Shown one piece after another: positions 51,903-63,701 of a stretch of 64,000 nt of DNA (positions are counted from its first letter, which is position 1; each line of letters starts with the position of its first letter). The notes below the pieces were generated by a model. The model did not search any database. It was given only the letters and a program-made list of their open reading frames with translations, and had not been told where the DNA came from. Source of the stretch: Dacryopinax spathularia (lineage: Eukaryota; Basidiomycota; Dacrymycetes; Dacrymycetales; Dacrymycetaceae); the NCBI GenBank assembly GCA_037974965.1, contig JBBPFI010000018.1, forward strand, positions 186,001 through 250,000, given 5' to 3'. The translations under genes were made by a program, and so were the position numbers.

Positions 51903-53167
51903 ATGCCTGTCGCTGTTCCTCCCAAGCTCGAGTCTTTGAGGTACGACTACGTGCCGGAAACCAAAGAGAACCTTGAGTGGGCTGAGCTCGTCACCGTTGA
52001 TCTCGGCGACATCAACACCCCAGAGGGCAAGCAAAGGCAGGCAAAGGTCTTGATTGATGCGCTCAGGAACAAGGGCTTCTTCTACGTTAAGGTACGTCTT
52101 ATGTGTCTCTCGCGAAATCAATCGGCTGATCTCCTTCCAGAACTTCAACATCTCGCAAGAGCGCGTCAACAGGCAGTTCGCCATCGGCAACGCGTTCTAC
52201 AACCTTCCTCTTGAGGAGAAGTTGAAGTATGTCCCCGATCTCGAGAACGGCAAGTACAACGGCTACAGGCCCGCCGGCCGTGTCGTGTAAGCATCTTCTC
52301 TATATCCATCGCTGCCGGATGCTGACCGCTGGCGTGCAGCCTGGATGAGGCATCTGGCTTGACGGACCGCGTCGAGGTGTTCAACATGCCGAAATTCAAC
52401 GGACACTTCCAGCAGGAATACCCTCAGCTGATCCACGACCATATGGATGAGATCCAGGACTTCGCTAAGGTGCGTTTCCGGCAAACGAGCAATATTTGCG
52501 GCGCGTGCTGATCCCATGTTAGTCCCTTCACTCGGAGGTGCTGGACCATCTCTTCCGCCTCCTCGCCATCGCCCTTGAGCTTCCCGAAGAGTACTTTGTC
52601 GACCTCCACAAGTACGAGCAGAAGAGCGAGGACCACCTCCGGTACATGAAGTACAGCAAGTACACTCCCGACGAGAACAAGAAGATCGGGAACATGTGGG
52701 CTCGCGGCCATACCGACCTCGGCTCGTTCACGCTTCTGTTCCGCCAGCCTGTCGCTGCCCTGCAGATCAAGGACCACTCGGACGGCAAGTGGCGCTGGGT
52801 GAAGCCCCAGGACGCTACGCTCACCGTGAACGCCTGCGATGCCCTTACCTTCCTCACCGGCGGCTACGTCAAGAGCACCATCCACCGCGTTGTTGCCCCT
52901 CCCAAGGATCAGCAGCATGTCGACCGTCTCGGTCTGCTCTACTTCGCTCGCCCGAAGAACGACCTCGAGCTGGCCACCATCAAGGAGTCCCCCGTCCTCC
53001 AGCGGGAAGGTTTTACCCAAAATGACTTTGAGGCTCAGGGCTACAAGGTCCCGACCATGTATGAGTGGACCTACGCGAAGCAGAAGTGGCAGCAGAGCAA
53101 GGGCTCTTACAAGGATAAGGAGAATGCGATCATCCTTCCTGGCTTCGCGGGCAAGTACTTCGAGTAG
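51903..53167 (+). CDS. 2-oxoglutarate/Fe(II) oxygenase, isopenicillin-N-synthase family (tandem copy 1)
   Basis: Four exons (51903-52091, 52141-52286, 52340-52469, 52523-53167) give 369 residues. The N-terminal DIOX_N part (VTVDLGDI, LRNKGFFYVKNFNI) is followed by the 2OG-Fe(II) core with His-X-Asp in RGHTDLGS (His ~218, Asp ~220) and distal His in STIHRVVA (~276). The 2-oxoglutarate Arg lies in DRLGLLYFARP (~290), where the usual Arg-X-Ser is Arg-X-Gly. The family hydroxylates or oxidises small molecules; the substrate is unknown. The copy at 53657-54924 has the same four exon lengths. The gene sits between a FEN2-type transporter and two CPS1-type peptidases, which suggests a catabolic module. 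Confidence 0.9.
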
Positions 53168-53656
53168 ACGGATAAAAACAATTCCTGTTTCCGTTGGGAC
53201 TGTAGAATAGAGAGCTTGGCATGTACGTGATGGGTAGTATCTCGGAAATAAATTATGCGAATGACCGCTCCATTCAATCTGCCTTGGGCGAGTGATACTG
53301 TGGCAGATACGGCCTCAAGTTTGGTGGACGCGCCGCTCGGAATGTTAGCGAATCAAGCAGAGTCACCAGGAACCGAAGCTGGGGTCCATTTCGGCCCGCC
53401 GCGTCGGCATCTCTGTCGTGTTCTGACCCCGCGATGTCGCGATACTTTCTATTAGGCAGCATAACTCCATCCTCACATAACGCTTTCGGATGCCCTCCAA
53501 GATGTCGCGATTATCGGACTTGCAGAAGGCCGAGCCCCGGCGTATGAGAAAGATAAGAGGTTTATAGCATCTGGCAGTCATGAGACGATACGGAGATCTA
53601 TCCTCTGCACCCTCTGTCGTTTGAGCCCTTCGTGACCATTCGTTGACGCAACCAAA
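53168..53656. promoter_or_regulatory. Promoter region of oxygenase copy 2
   Basis: About 490 bp between the tandem oxygenases. It has CGCGATGTCGCG at 53430-53441 and a related GATGTCGCGAT at 53501-53511, so two copies against one strong copy upstream of gene 1. Confidence 0.5.
53430..53441. promoter_or_regulatory. Palindromic motif CGCGATGTCGCG, promoter of oxygenase 2
   Basis: Identical to the motif at 51645-51656, ~216 bp before the start of the second oxygenase. A partial third copy follows at 53501-53511. Confidence 0.5.
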
Positions 53657-54924
53657 ATGCCTGTCGCTGTTCCACCTAGGCTTGAGGCGCTGAAGTACGA
53701 CTATGTACCGGAGACGAAGGAGAATCTTGAGTGGGCGGAGCTGGTAACTGTCGATCTCGGCGACATCGGCACGCCGGAGGGCAAGCAGCGTCAGGCCAAG
53801 GTCCTCATCGACGCGCTGAGGATCAAGGGCTTCTTCTATGTCAAGGTATGTGATCTGAAATGTCCCACCTTGTGAACCAGTCTTTGACGGGTGAATAGAA
53901 CTTCAACATCTCCCAAGACCGTGTGAACAGGCAGTTCGCTATTGGCAATGCCTTCTACAACCTGCCTCTCGAGGAGAAGTTGAAGTACGTCCCGGATCTC
54001 GAGAATGGAGAGTACAACGGGTATCGACCTGCAGGCCGTCGGATGTAAGTACATCGCGTTATCTTGATATGTGTCTTGCTGATCATCGTGGCAGTCTGGA
54101 TAAGGCTTCGGGCTTGACCGATCGCACTGAAGTCTACAATATCCCGAAGTTCAACGGCTACTTCCCGCGTGATCACCCGCAGCTGATCAAGGACCACATT
54201 GTCGAGATCGAAGACTTCGCTAGGGTTCGTCCTTTCTTGTTCTCCACTATGATAGTCCATGGCTCACCCACCTCGTCAGTCGCTCCACTCGGAGGTCCTG
54301 GACCCATTGTTCACCCTCCTGGCAATCGCCCTGGAGCTGCCCGAGGACTACTTTGTCAACCTGCACAAGTACGAGCAAAAGAGCGAGGACCACCTCCGGT
54401 ACATGAAGTACAGCAAGTACACCCCAGACGAGAACAAGAAGCTCGGCAACATGTGGGGTCGGGGACACACCGATCTCGGCTCATTTACCCTTCTGTTCCG
54501 CCAGCCTGTCGCCGCTCTGCAGATCAAGGATCACTCGGATGGGAAATGGCGCTGGGTGAAGCCGCAGGATGCGACGCTTACGGTTAATGCTTGCGACGCG
54601 TTGTCCCTGCTTACCGGGGGTTATGTCAAGAGCACAATTCATCGCGTTGCTAGCCCTCCGCGTGATCAGCAGCATGTTGACCGCCTTGGTCTCCTCTACT
54701 TCGCTCGCCCGCAGAATGATCTCACGCTCGCTACGATCAAGGAGTCGCCTGTTCTGCAGCGTGAAGGTTTCACGCAGAACGAGTTCGAGCGGGGTGGGCA
54801 CCATGTGCCGACTATGGAGGAGTGGACGTATGCCAAGCAGAAATGGCAGCAGAGCAAGGGGTCATACGAGGACAAGGCTAACGCCGTCATCCTTCCCGGC
54901 TTCACTGGCAAGTTCTTCGAGTAG
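53657..54924 (+). CDS. 2-oxoglutarate/Fe(II) oxygenase, isopenicillin-N-synthase family (tandem copy 2)
   Basis: Exons 53657-53845, 53899-54044, 54095-54224 and 54280-54924 have lengths 189, 146, 130 and 645 nt, identical to copy 1, and give 369 residues. Most residues match copy 1; differences cluster in the variable loop near residues 115-150 and in the last ~60 residues. Iron ligands are kept (RGHTDLGS, STIHRVAS), as is the Arg-X-Gly in DRLGLLYFARP. Intron lengths and sequences differ, so the duplication is not extremely recent, or the introns have diverged faster than the exons. It ends 135 bp before the end of the convergent metallopeptidase gene. Confidence 0.9.
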
Positions 54925-55059
54925 GGGCTCGTATATGCGCGTGCAATAAATTGTTTTCCTTGTCCTTCTGTGACACGGCCGCGCTACTGTGCAAATATTA
55001 TTGATATTGCATTTTCCTCAACAACCCCAGAGTTACAATCATTTTGATGATCCAAACGA

Positions 55060-57057
55060 TCACAGATCTGCCTCATCGGCGTTCATCACCAGCGTAGTGA
55101 AAAACTCGATAGCAGCCAAGAAGTTCTCGATCCCCATCGCCTCATTGACCGTATGGAAACCATTACCGATCCCCTCCGGCCTGTTATGCGCATACCGGAA
55201 TATATGCTTCGTCAGGCCCCAGTAATGCTTCGTATCCGTGTTGCCGCTCATGATCCCAGGAGCGAGGTTGATCTCGCTCGAGATCTCTTCACCGGCTTCG
55301 AGCTTCGCACGGCGGACGGAAGCGGGCAGGCCGTCGTTGTGCGCGTAGACGGTCTTGATCGTTCCGCCGAGGACTTCCCAGACGGCACCCTCGACAGGCG
55401 TAACCGGTGCGGGCTGGAGAGCAGTGCCGAAAGCGTCGGTGAGAACGAGTGAGCCGGCCTTGGGGTCCTCCTCCGAGTCAGCGTACATGACGGAGCCGAA
55501 GGCGTCGAGAGAGAGGTTCCACTTAGCTGCCTCAGGAGCGAGGAGTTCAGTCAGATGAGCCTGGACGATCTCGGGCGAGTCGTCGACGCTGATCCGGTGG
55601 TTCACGACAGCCCAGGACAGCTCGGGCAGAGCGTTGACCTTGACGCCTCCTTGGATGAGGTCGACCGCCTGGGTGGTGGACATCAAACTCGGCCCGATTG
55701 GTAGGACAGCAACGCCAGCAGCGAGGTTCGCCATCGCCCACTCGCCGAGCTTCTTCAGCGCCTTATCGCTCTTCTGGCTGGACTTGATCAACCGGCGAGC
55801 TTTCTTGTCGAGATCAGGCGAGTACTCCGCCACGCATTGAAGGGTGGAGTAGAAGGGGTTGGTGCGGGTCATCTTGGGCGGGATGGGGTTGTTCTCGACG
55901 GTCGTAACCAGGCTCGAAAGGATACCGATACCGGTATGCGGCGGCGGAGTGGAGGAATGGCCGCCCTTCGTGTTGACCGTCAAGCGGGCATCGAACATCC
56001 CCTTCTCGCCCACGCCAGGAGCAGCATACATAGCGCCCATGATCTCGCTGTACCCAGCGCCTTCGTCAACGAGCAGGGCCATGCTGTCCTTGCCATAGCG
56101 GTCGAGCAGGAACTTGCCGATGTGAGCGGCGCCGCGCGGGCCGGACACTTCCTCGTCGAACCCGAAGGCGAGGATGATGGTACGGGTTGGCTTGAAGCCT
56201 TGCTTGACGAGAGATTCCATAGCGATCATGATCGAGACTGCGGGTTTTGTTCGTTAAGGTAGGATCTTAAGAGCATATATCGAGCTACTCACCCAAGCCA
56301 CCCTTATCATCGCAGCTGCCCCGTCCCCAAATCCATTCCCCATCGAAGTAGCCCGAGAAAGGAGGATGCGTCCACTGGTTAAACGTCCTAGGTTCAACAG
56401 GCACCACATCTAGTTCAGACATGTAAGACAAGGTTGAACCTGCGCGGTGCGAGTTAACGCACCCTGATGGCCAGTGAGCATGATCGGCTTAAGACTGCTG
56501 TCGCTGCCTTCCCAGGTATAGACAAGACCCCAGGTATTCACGGTCTCCTTCTTGAACGTGCCATGTCTGATCGAAGTGGGTCAGACAGAGAGCCGAGATC
56601 GAGACTTCAGGACTCACACAGCAGGGAAGGCACCTTCCAGCCATTGGTGGAATGGCCCGAACTTGTCCCACCGATCATCCTCGCCCACCTCCCCAAGCCC
56701 GTCATACGTCTCAGTCGGGATCTGCACACTCGCGCCGAGCAGCTCTGCACTCTTGTTCACGAACACCGGGTCCGCGAACTGCTCGTACAGCGCGCTCAGG
56801 AGGGTGGTGTTGCTCGGCTTGAGAGCGCCAGTCTGGGGGCAGACCTGCGCCTGGGAAGCCGAAGCCGCAGCGAGCTCTGTACGACCGCCAAGCAGCGCAT
56901 CAACGGGGTTGACGTTACCCGTCAACAGGTATCCAGCTGCGACGCAGACCATGGCAAGCTTGGCATATCGCCAGAAGAGTGCCCTTCTGGACGCGGGGGC
57001 TGGAACGGGCGCAGCGACAGAGGGCAGCAGACCGCCCTTCTCGTTCACCTTCTCCAT
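55060..57057 (-). CDS. CPS1-type M20 carboxypeptidase, membrane-anchored (tandem copy A)
   Basis: Four exons (57057-56618, 56566-56463, 56409-56293, 56237-55060) give 612 residues. A cytosolic ~30 residues and one membrane helix (YAKLAMVCVAAGYLLTG) form a type II anchor, as in yeast carboxypeptidase S. The di-zinc M20 core shows LTGHQDVVPV (His, Asp), GRGSCDDKGG (bridging Asp), GFDEEVSG (Glu-Glu) and the C-terminal metal His in NTDTKHYWG. Carboxypeptidase S removes C-terminal residues from peptides in the vacuole, so peptide or N-acyl amino acid hydrolysis in the vacuole is likely. A second copy lies immediately upstream on the same strand. The family's dimerisation (lid) domain is present around residues 300-420. 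Confidence 0.9.
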
Positions 57058-57407
57058 ATCTGTTTTGGGTAAGATGGTGGACGACGAGAGAGAAGGAGGT
57101 GGTCGGCTTCAGGATCCGACCCCATGTTTTCCACCATAAGCTGGCTGGTTGTGGTGTTGGTTGCGTGACGCGGCTTATCGGATTCCTGGCGGGCATGTGG
57201 GGGAGGCGAACGCGATTGGAGGAGGGAGCGAGCGCGTATTCGACATCTCCGCTAGATTATCCGGGCCTATAGCGAGTCGTTTCTACTGCATAAGCGCCCG
57301 GTGAACGGCGGCAAGATCCGCCGAAATAAAGATGGTGTCAGTGGGGGATACCAACATGTCACATCTTCACCCTTGTATGGAACGCACAAGATATAGATTA
57401 GTTACTA
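57058..57407. other. Intergenic region between tandem peptidases
   Basis: About 350 bp that should contain the promoter of copy A and the 3' end of copy B. No copy of the oxygenase palindrome was seen here. Confidence 0.4.
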
Positions 57408-59401
57408 TTACAACTCGGCCTCGTCCACATTCATGATCAACGTAGTAAAGAACTCAATATAGCCCATAAAATTCTCAACACCCATCGCCTCATTGACCGT
57501 ATGATACCCATTATATACGCCTTCCGGCCTCACATGTGCATAGCGGAAAATATGTTTCGTCAGCGACCAGTAATGGTGCGTGTCTGTGTTACCACCCATT
57601 ACACCGGGGGTCATGTTGATTTCCCGCGCTGCGTCCTGATGAGGAGGCGTCTGGTTCTGCTGACGACGTGCGGAGGCGGGAAGGCCGTCGGTATGCTGGT
57701 AGACCGTCTTGATCGTTCCACCCAGGATGTCCCATACCGCACCTTCGGTAGGTGTGATGGGCGCAGGCTCGAGCGCAGTCCCGCCAAAGGCATCAGCGAG
57801 GACAACCGAACCAGCTTTGGCGGCGGAGGACTCGCCGTTGACTACGTGACCGAATGCGTCCAAAGAGAGGTTCCACTTAGCAGCTTCAGGCGTGATCAGC
57901 TCCGTCCAGCGAGCTTGGACAGCAGCGGGCGAATCGTCAACGCTGATCCGGTGGTTGACGATGGCCCATGCTTGCTCAGGAAGCGCGTTGACCTTGACGC
58001 CGCCTTGGATCATGTCGACCGCTTGGGTGGTCACGATCAGGCTGGCGCCGAAGGACATGACTGGGTCGTCTCCCAGTTGTCCTTGGGTAAGCCAGTCCGT
58101 GAGCTGCTGAAGCGCTTTGTCGCTCTTCCGACTCCGCTTGATCAGGTTGCGTGTATCTTCCTCCAGCTTAGGCGAGTATTCGGCCAGGCATTGCAGAGTG
58201 GAGTAGAACGGATTCGTTCGAGTTAGCTTTGGTGGACTGGGGTTGGCCTCGATCACTGTAATAAGAGACGAGAGAATGCCGATCCCCGTGTGCGGCGGAG
58301 GGACGGACGAATGTCCCCCCTGCGTATTGACAGTCATCCGCACATCAATGTATCCCTTCTCGCCCACAGCGGGCATAGCAAACATCGACCCCATCATCTC
58401 CGTGTAGCCAGCACCTTCATCGACGATCATAGCGATCCCGTCCTCCCCACATCGATCCAGGAGGAACTTGCCGATCTGCCCTGCACCTTGTAGGCTGGAC
58501 GATTCCTCGTCGAAGCCGAATGCGAGTATGATCGTGCGGGTTGGGGTGAAGCCTTCTTTTATGAGGAGCTCGATGGCGATCATGATGGCAACTGTGGTGC
58601 ATATATGCGTTAGCTACACCTGCATATCTCCTTGAGAAGAGCATACGCACCCAAGCCAGCCTTATCATCACAGCTCCCCCTGCCCCAGATCCATTCACCA
58701 TCAAAGTAGCCGGAGAACGGCGGATGTATCCACTGATCGTACGTCTGTTCCTCGACCGGGACAACATCTGGGAACCGTCGTTAGCTGCTCAGCCTGCCGG
58801 CTCGAGAGACGCCTACCTTGATGCGCAGTGAGCATCAACGGCTTCAGCTCCCCATCACTGCCTTCCCAAGTATACACCAACCCCCAAGTATTCACCCTCT
58901 CCTTCCTCAACGTCCCATGCCTGTATGTACTCCCATCAGCCGCCCACTTCAAGCCGACGAACGACACACGTACACACTCGGAAAAGCGCCCTCAAGCCAC
59001 TCATGAAACGCACCAAACTTGTCCCACCTCTCATCGCCGCCGACGTTGCCCCATCCGTCGTATGTCTCTGTGGGGATGCGCACGCTCGCACCGAGCAGCT
59101 CGGCGCTTTGGCTGATAAAGTGTTGGTTGGCGTAGTGCGTGTAGAGGGCGTGGAGGAGGGTCGTGTTGCTGGGTGCGATCGCTGAGGTCTGAGGACAGAC
59201 GGGGGCTAGATGATCAACATTCCAGGTCGGTCTCGATCGGGCGCCGGCCAGTAGGGAGTCGTGACTGTGGTAGAGCAGGCCGGCCCCGAGGAGGCCAGCG
59301 AGGAGAATGGGCCTTAACCAGCCTCGTGATGCCTTGGGTCCCAGATCCGGTTGGGTCGTAGCTGAAGGCAGAACGCCATCGCGACTGCTGAGCTTCCCCA
59401 T
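57408..59401 (-). CDS. CPS1-type M20 carboxypeptidase, membrane-anchored (tandem copy B)
   Basis: Four exons (59401-58974, 58920-58817, 58767-58651, 58591-57408) give 610 residues. The middle two exons have exactly the lengths of copy A (104 and 117 nt), showing a tandem duplication. An N-terminal helix (ILLAGLLGAGLLY) anchors it in a membrane. Metal-site motifs are kept: LTAHQDVVPV, GRGSCDDKAG, GFDEESSS and NTDTHHYW. The glutamate motif loses the glycine of copy A's DEEVSG, and the N-terminal 60 residues are strongly diverged. Copy B also has a Gln/Pro-rich insertion near residue 525. It is probably a vacuolar or endomembrane exopeptidase with shifted specificity (inference). Confidence 0.9.
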
Positions 59402-59643
59402 CACGGAAGAGACGCGCCCAGTCACGATGTAGGAGGAAGGGAAAGTGAACGCACGCTTATTCTACACCTCATACATGGTCAACCTCCGCATCGATCACCG
59501 CGTCATGTCGGAGAAGACAACTGAACATTCCAGTGCTCTGAAACACCACAGTTCGCGGCATATGTCTTGTTCACGCATCTACATTACATACAATAACTCT
59601 CTCTCTTTCTTTATATCGTCATTTCAAACCCAGGAAAACATTT

Positions 59644-61280
59644 CTACCAAACAGTAGCCGCCTTCTCCCTCAACAGCCGAGCAGCATGCATAGGCTCCAA
59701 GATCCTCGCTTCTTTCCCACAGACCGCGCCATACGAAAGCCATTCATCTTCGACCACTTCTTCAGCGCGGATGCGCTTGACGGGGTCGAAGACCAGTAAG
59801 CGCTGGAGGAGGTTGAAGATCGGTTCGACGTCCGTTTCGGGCACGCGGTGGAGAGGGTCGGCGAGGATGTCTTCGCGGAGACGGTCCCAGGTGTTTTCTT
59901 CCATCAGGCATTTGACGGCTGTCCACCTGTTAGCTCGAAGGGGGATGAGCAAAGATGGGAATGGACGAACTGGTCGCGTCGAGGTGGACATGCCGCCCGC
60001 GCCAGCGCTCTGGCATGTCTCCATTCGCTAGGCCACACATCATGCACCAGACCTCATCCTTGTCTCGGCCCGGGAAAGGGCGGAAACACAGAAGTAATTC
60101 GAAGAGCTACAAACTCCTCACTCAGTTCTATTCTTGCACGAGACACAGAAGCAATAACGTACCGTCGCACCGAGAGCCCACGCATCCGCGCGAGCACCAA
60201 AGACGAAGTCCACCTCGCCCGAAATATAGTCGCCCAGAAGAATCTCAGGCGAAAGCGCAACCAGTGCTCGGGACTTGGGATCCGGCACCGGGTCTCCTTC
60301 TCGATACGCTGGTTTACCCGATCAGCATCGTCTACTCAACCCCATAAAAGAAAACGGATACATTCTCCCAAATCCATAATCTGCAAGTCCAGGGCCTCCA
60401 TCCCGCCCTCTTCGATCATCGGTATCAGTTGATGTGCCATTGCTGGGTCGCACGCGAAGGGCGGGTCGACCGTGTACTTTGGCAGGTTGTCAAGAGGGTA
60501 TTTGACGTGGTCGCGCGGGACGACGGGCGTTAACCGAAGCATGAAATGCGCTAGGACGCGTTCTGCTGGCATTGTGTCCAGGGCACGTATGTGGATGCCG
60601 AGGTTGGCGCGATGCAGGTCTGCATGACAAACCGGCTCAGACTAGAGAATGAGGTGAAGGGCCGAGAAACTCACCTCCATGGACGATCCCATGCGCATGT
60701 AGATACGCCAACCCCTGTGCGAGCTGATACCCAAACCTGCGCCTCGTCTCCATACTCCAACGCAAATCCACGTCCTTCATAGCGAAACACAGATTGAAAA
60801 CAAGCACATCATGCTCCCCATTCGGGCCGATAATCTTGAAGCTATCGAGCAACCTGACGACATTGAGCGACCCTGGGTGCGCGCTGTCCCGGTGTCGTTT
60901 AGCGAGCGACACCATAATGGGAATCTCGTTATCGAGCTCGGAGCCGCTGCATGCCGCAGCGAGGATCTTGATGGCCACACCGCGCTTGCTGTGCAAGGAT
61001 CGTTGGCACTATGATTGTGAACTGGCGCCGGAGGGTAAATTTACTTCTCGGTGGCCAAGTCCTCCCCTAACCAGACCGTTGCCTGACCACCAAACCCCAG
61101 CTTATGCAGGATCCGGTATCGTGGTCCATAGCCGCCGGGGAGTATGCCGACCAGGTCGCCCAGATGAACAGGATGAAACCCGCCTGGGCCGTATCGACTG
61201 ATATCCTCAGCGAACTCAGATGGGAGGCAGTAGAAGTCTTCTAGCGGGGCATAGGCGGGTGGGGGGACGTTGAGGCCCAT
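59644..61280 (-). CDS. SRPK-like protein kinase
   Basis: Six exons (61280-61045, 60988-60675, 60619-60362, 60308-60163, 60106-59967, 59926-59644) give 458 residues. Kinase motifs are in order: P-loop LGFGGQATVWL, VAIK (Lys), catalytic loop IVHGDLHRANLGI (HGD replaces HRD), DLGE in place of DFG, SPEILLGD (APE equivalent), RADAWALGATLFELL (helix F) and a C-lobe ending FDPVKRIRAEEVVEDEW. The HGDLHxxN form and the opening YGPGGFHPVHLGD are typical of the fungal SRPK-like family, which phosphorylates Ser/Arg-type substrates. It lacks the long insert of canonical SRPKs. The fifth intron is only 40 nt with a weak GTCCAT donor but is needed to restore frame. Confidence 0.83.
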
Positions 61281-61584
61281 GACGACGCTCTGCGTCTTAG
61301 GTGTAGGTGAAGGGTATAGAAGTGAAGGTATAGGTCAACTCGGTTCAGCAGCACGTTCCCGCCTGGCAGCCATGGCTATCTTTATAGATCATTGTGCCAC
61401 ATGATGGTGATGGCGCTGGGGAACAATAAAGGGACGACACGAGGCTCCCGTAATGCTGCTGTCCCTGACGCGTCGGAGGACGAGGCCGGCATCAGCCGGT
61501 GACGGCGACGTCGACAACGACTCAACATTGGCTATCTGACCAGGCGATCTATTCTCTTTCACATAATAGTAGAATAACGAGGCC

Positions 61585-62975
61585 ATGTCGGTAAGTACGC
61601 AGTTTATGCAGGTGTCTTGTTAGTTCACTGAGTCCGACAGCACGGAGTAAGACGAACGAGAGAGACAGCCGATGTGCTCGCCGCCCGCCGCGACCGCGAG
61701 CGCTCCAAGCTAAAAGCATACCTCGAACTAACAGAAGACGTCCTTGCACGAGTACGTCCACTGCCCCCACTCCAACTGTCATACCCACTCACAATTCAAT
61801 AGAAACGCGCCCGAGCCTTCACGCAAGAGTCCTTCGACCTGACCACCAAGCTCCTCGGGCTCAACCCAGAGCTGTACACTGTGTGGAACTACCGCCGGCT
61901 CATCCTCCTGCACTTCACTTTCCCCCAACTCTCGCCCGAGGAGACGTTCAACCTCATCCAGTCCGAGCTGAAATTTACGACCGACGCCCTGAAGCTCCAT
62001 CCGAAAGTGTACTGGATCTGGAATCATAGGAGGTGGTGTCTTGCCAACGTTCCCCCAGGCCCTGAGGGCGCGCCGGAGGAGAAGAGCTGGAAGAGACAGG
62101 TATGGGCGAGGGAGCTGTTTATCGATGAGAAGATGCTCGAGGCTGATGCTCGGAACTGTACGCTGCCTTCCACTCCTCTCTCCTCCTTGCTTCATCCCTC
62201 CTTTCTTCCTTCCTCCGCCGATGAGGCATAGTGCTGCTGACGCTGACACTGGGGCTAGTCCACGCCTGGAACTACCGCCGCTACATCCTCTCCTCCGACC
62301 CCACCCTCCGCACCCCCTCCGACGAGCTAGCCTACACGCGCAAAAAGATCGAAGCCAGTTTCAGCAACTTCAGCGCCTGGCACCAGCGGTGCAAAGTGTA
62401 CACTTCCCTCTGGTCCGATCAAGGCTCCTCGGAGGAAGAGATCAGGCGGGTGAAGGATGAGGGTGCGTCTGCCTGTCTTCCTTCCTTCCTTCCTTTCTGC
62501 TGCGCAGGAGGACGGGTCGAAGGGTGAGGGTGAGGGTGAAGATGGGTGACTGATAGAAGGGCAGAGTTCGCATTTGTTCAGCAGGCGCTGTATACCGATC
62601 CGGCAGACCAAAGTGCCTGGCTGTATCACCGCTGGCTCATCGGCAACGGTACGTCCTCCCCCCCTCTCTCTGCCTTCCCCCTTCCTTCACCCTATCCTTC
62701 TAACCCACCTGACTAATGCCAAATGCGTAGGCTCCGACCTCCCCGTCCTCCAACGCGAGATCAAAAATATCCAAGACCTCCTCACGCTCGAGCCGGAGAG
62801 TAAATGGTGTCTCGAGACGCTTGTGCACTATAAGCGTTTGCTCGCTGCTAGGCCCACGTCCCAGATGGGGGAGAAAGAGATGGGGGAGCTGAGGAGGGAG
62901 ACGAACAGCATGTTGGAGAAGTTGGGGAGGATCGACCCGATGAGGAGGGTGAGGTATGAGGAGTTGGCGCTCTGA
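61585..62975 (+). CDS. bet4: Rab geranylgeranyltransferase alpha subunit Bet4
   Basis: Six exons (61585-61590, 61641-61751, 61803-62157, 62259-62462, 62565-62648, 62731-62975) give 334 residues, the expected size. The start is MSHGVRRTRETADVLAARR, matching the HGxxR opening of the family. The protein-prenyltransferase alpha repeats follow: YTVWNYRR, YWIWNHRRW, HAWNYRRYIL, SAWHQR and SAWLYHRWL. With the beta subunit and Rab escort protein it attaches geranylgeranyl groups to the C-terminal cysteines of Rab GTPases in the cytosol. The first coding exon is only six bases (ATG TCG), a pattern easily missed by gene finders. Confidence 0.92.
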
Positions 62976-63701
62976 GTGCTCTGAGTGTGAGTGTTCTGTA
63001 TCTGTAACTATCTGGATGTGGATGTGGTTTGGGGGGTTGGGGGTGGAATGTATGCGCGTATTTTTAGTTCTCTTGACGATTTATGACCCGCATGCGCTGT
63101 TTTAGGCTGTTTTGGGCTGTTTAGGAGTGTGAAGCACAAGGGACAGAGTTCGCTTGAACCACATATCTATTGGACGAAAACGGACAACATGGCACAAACG
63201 ACGCATGAGTAACGTTAGTTGGAAAAAGCTTAAGATCAGACATGTACGCTCGCCAGTGACGAACGCAAGAAGAAGAGAAGAAGAAGAAGAAGGGGAAGAA
63301 GAAGGGGACTGCACAGAACATGAAGCAGGCTGAAGAAAGAGACACAGGAAAGGGAAGGGGAAGGGGAAGGGGAGGGGGAAGATAGTCGTCAACATCGTCG
63401 GCGTCGCGGGCGTCGGATCGTCGTCTTTCATTGCTCGGGAGGGGGGTTGCGTCAAGTTTTCACCGGGGTTTGAGAGAGGTTACGGGTTGTTGCGGGGGTC
63501 GGTAGATCAGATATATCGAGCGAGGGAGTTGCCGTCGGGTTGAGCGGAGAAGACGGGATACGGGGAGGCGAGCGAGCGAGTTGATTGCGCGTTGGTGGGA
63601 GTCGATTAACACAGACGGACAGACAGACAGACGGGAATCGGTACGATCGTGTGAGGTTTTTTGAGTGCGAGTGCGGAGAGTACACGGAGTGTTTTGAGTG
63701 T
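62976..63701. other. Convergent intergenic region with purine-rich tracts
   Basis: About 725 bp between the ends of bet4 and eIF4A. It contains (GAA)n-type runs near 63265-63305 and tandem GGAAGG units near 63350-63382. No gene is supported; a minus-strand open frame here is low-complexity. Confidence 0.45.

Noticed and set aside
63102-63455. 117-codon minus-strand frame between bet4 and eIF4A
   Set aside because: Made mostly of pyrimidine-tract translation (Phe/Pro/Ser runs); better explained as 3' untranslated sequence.
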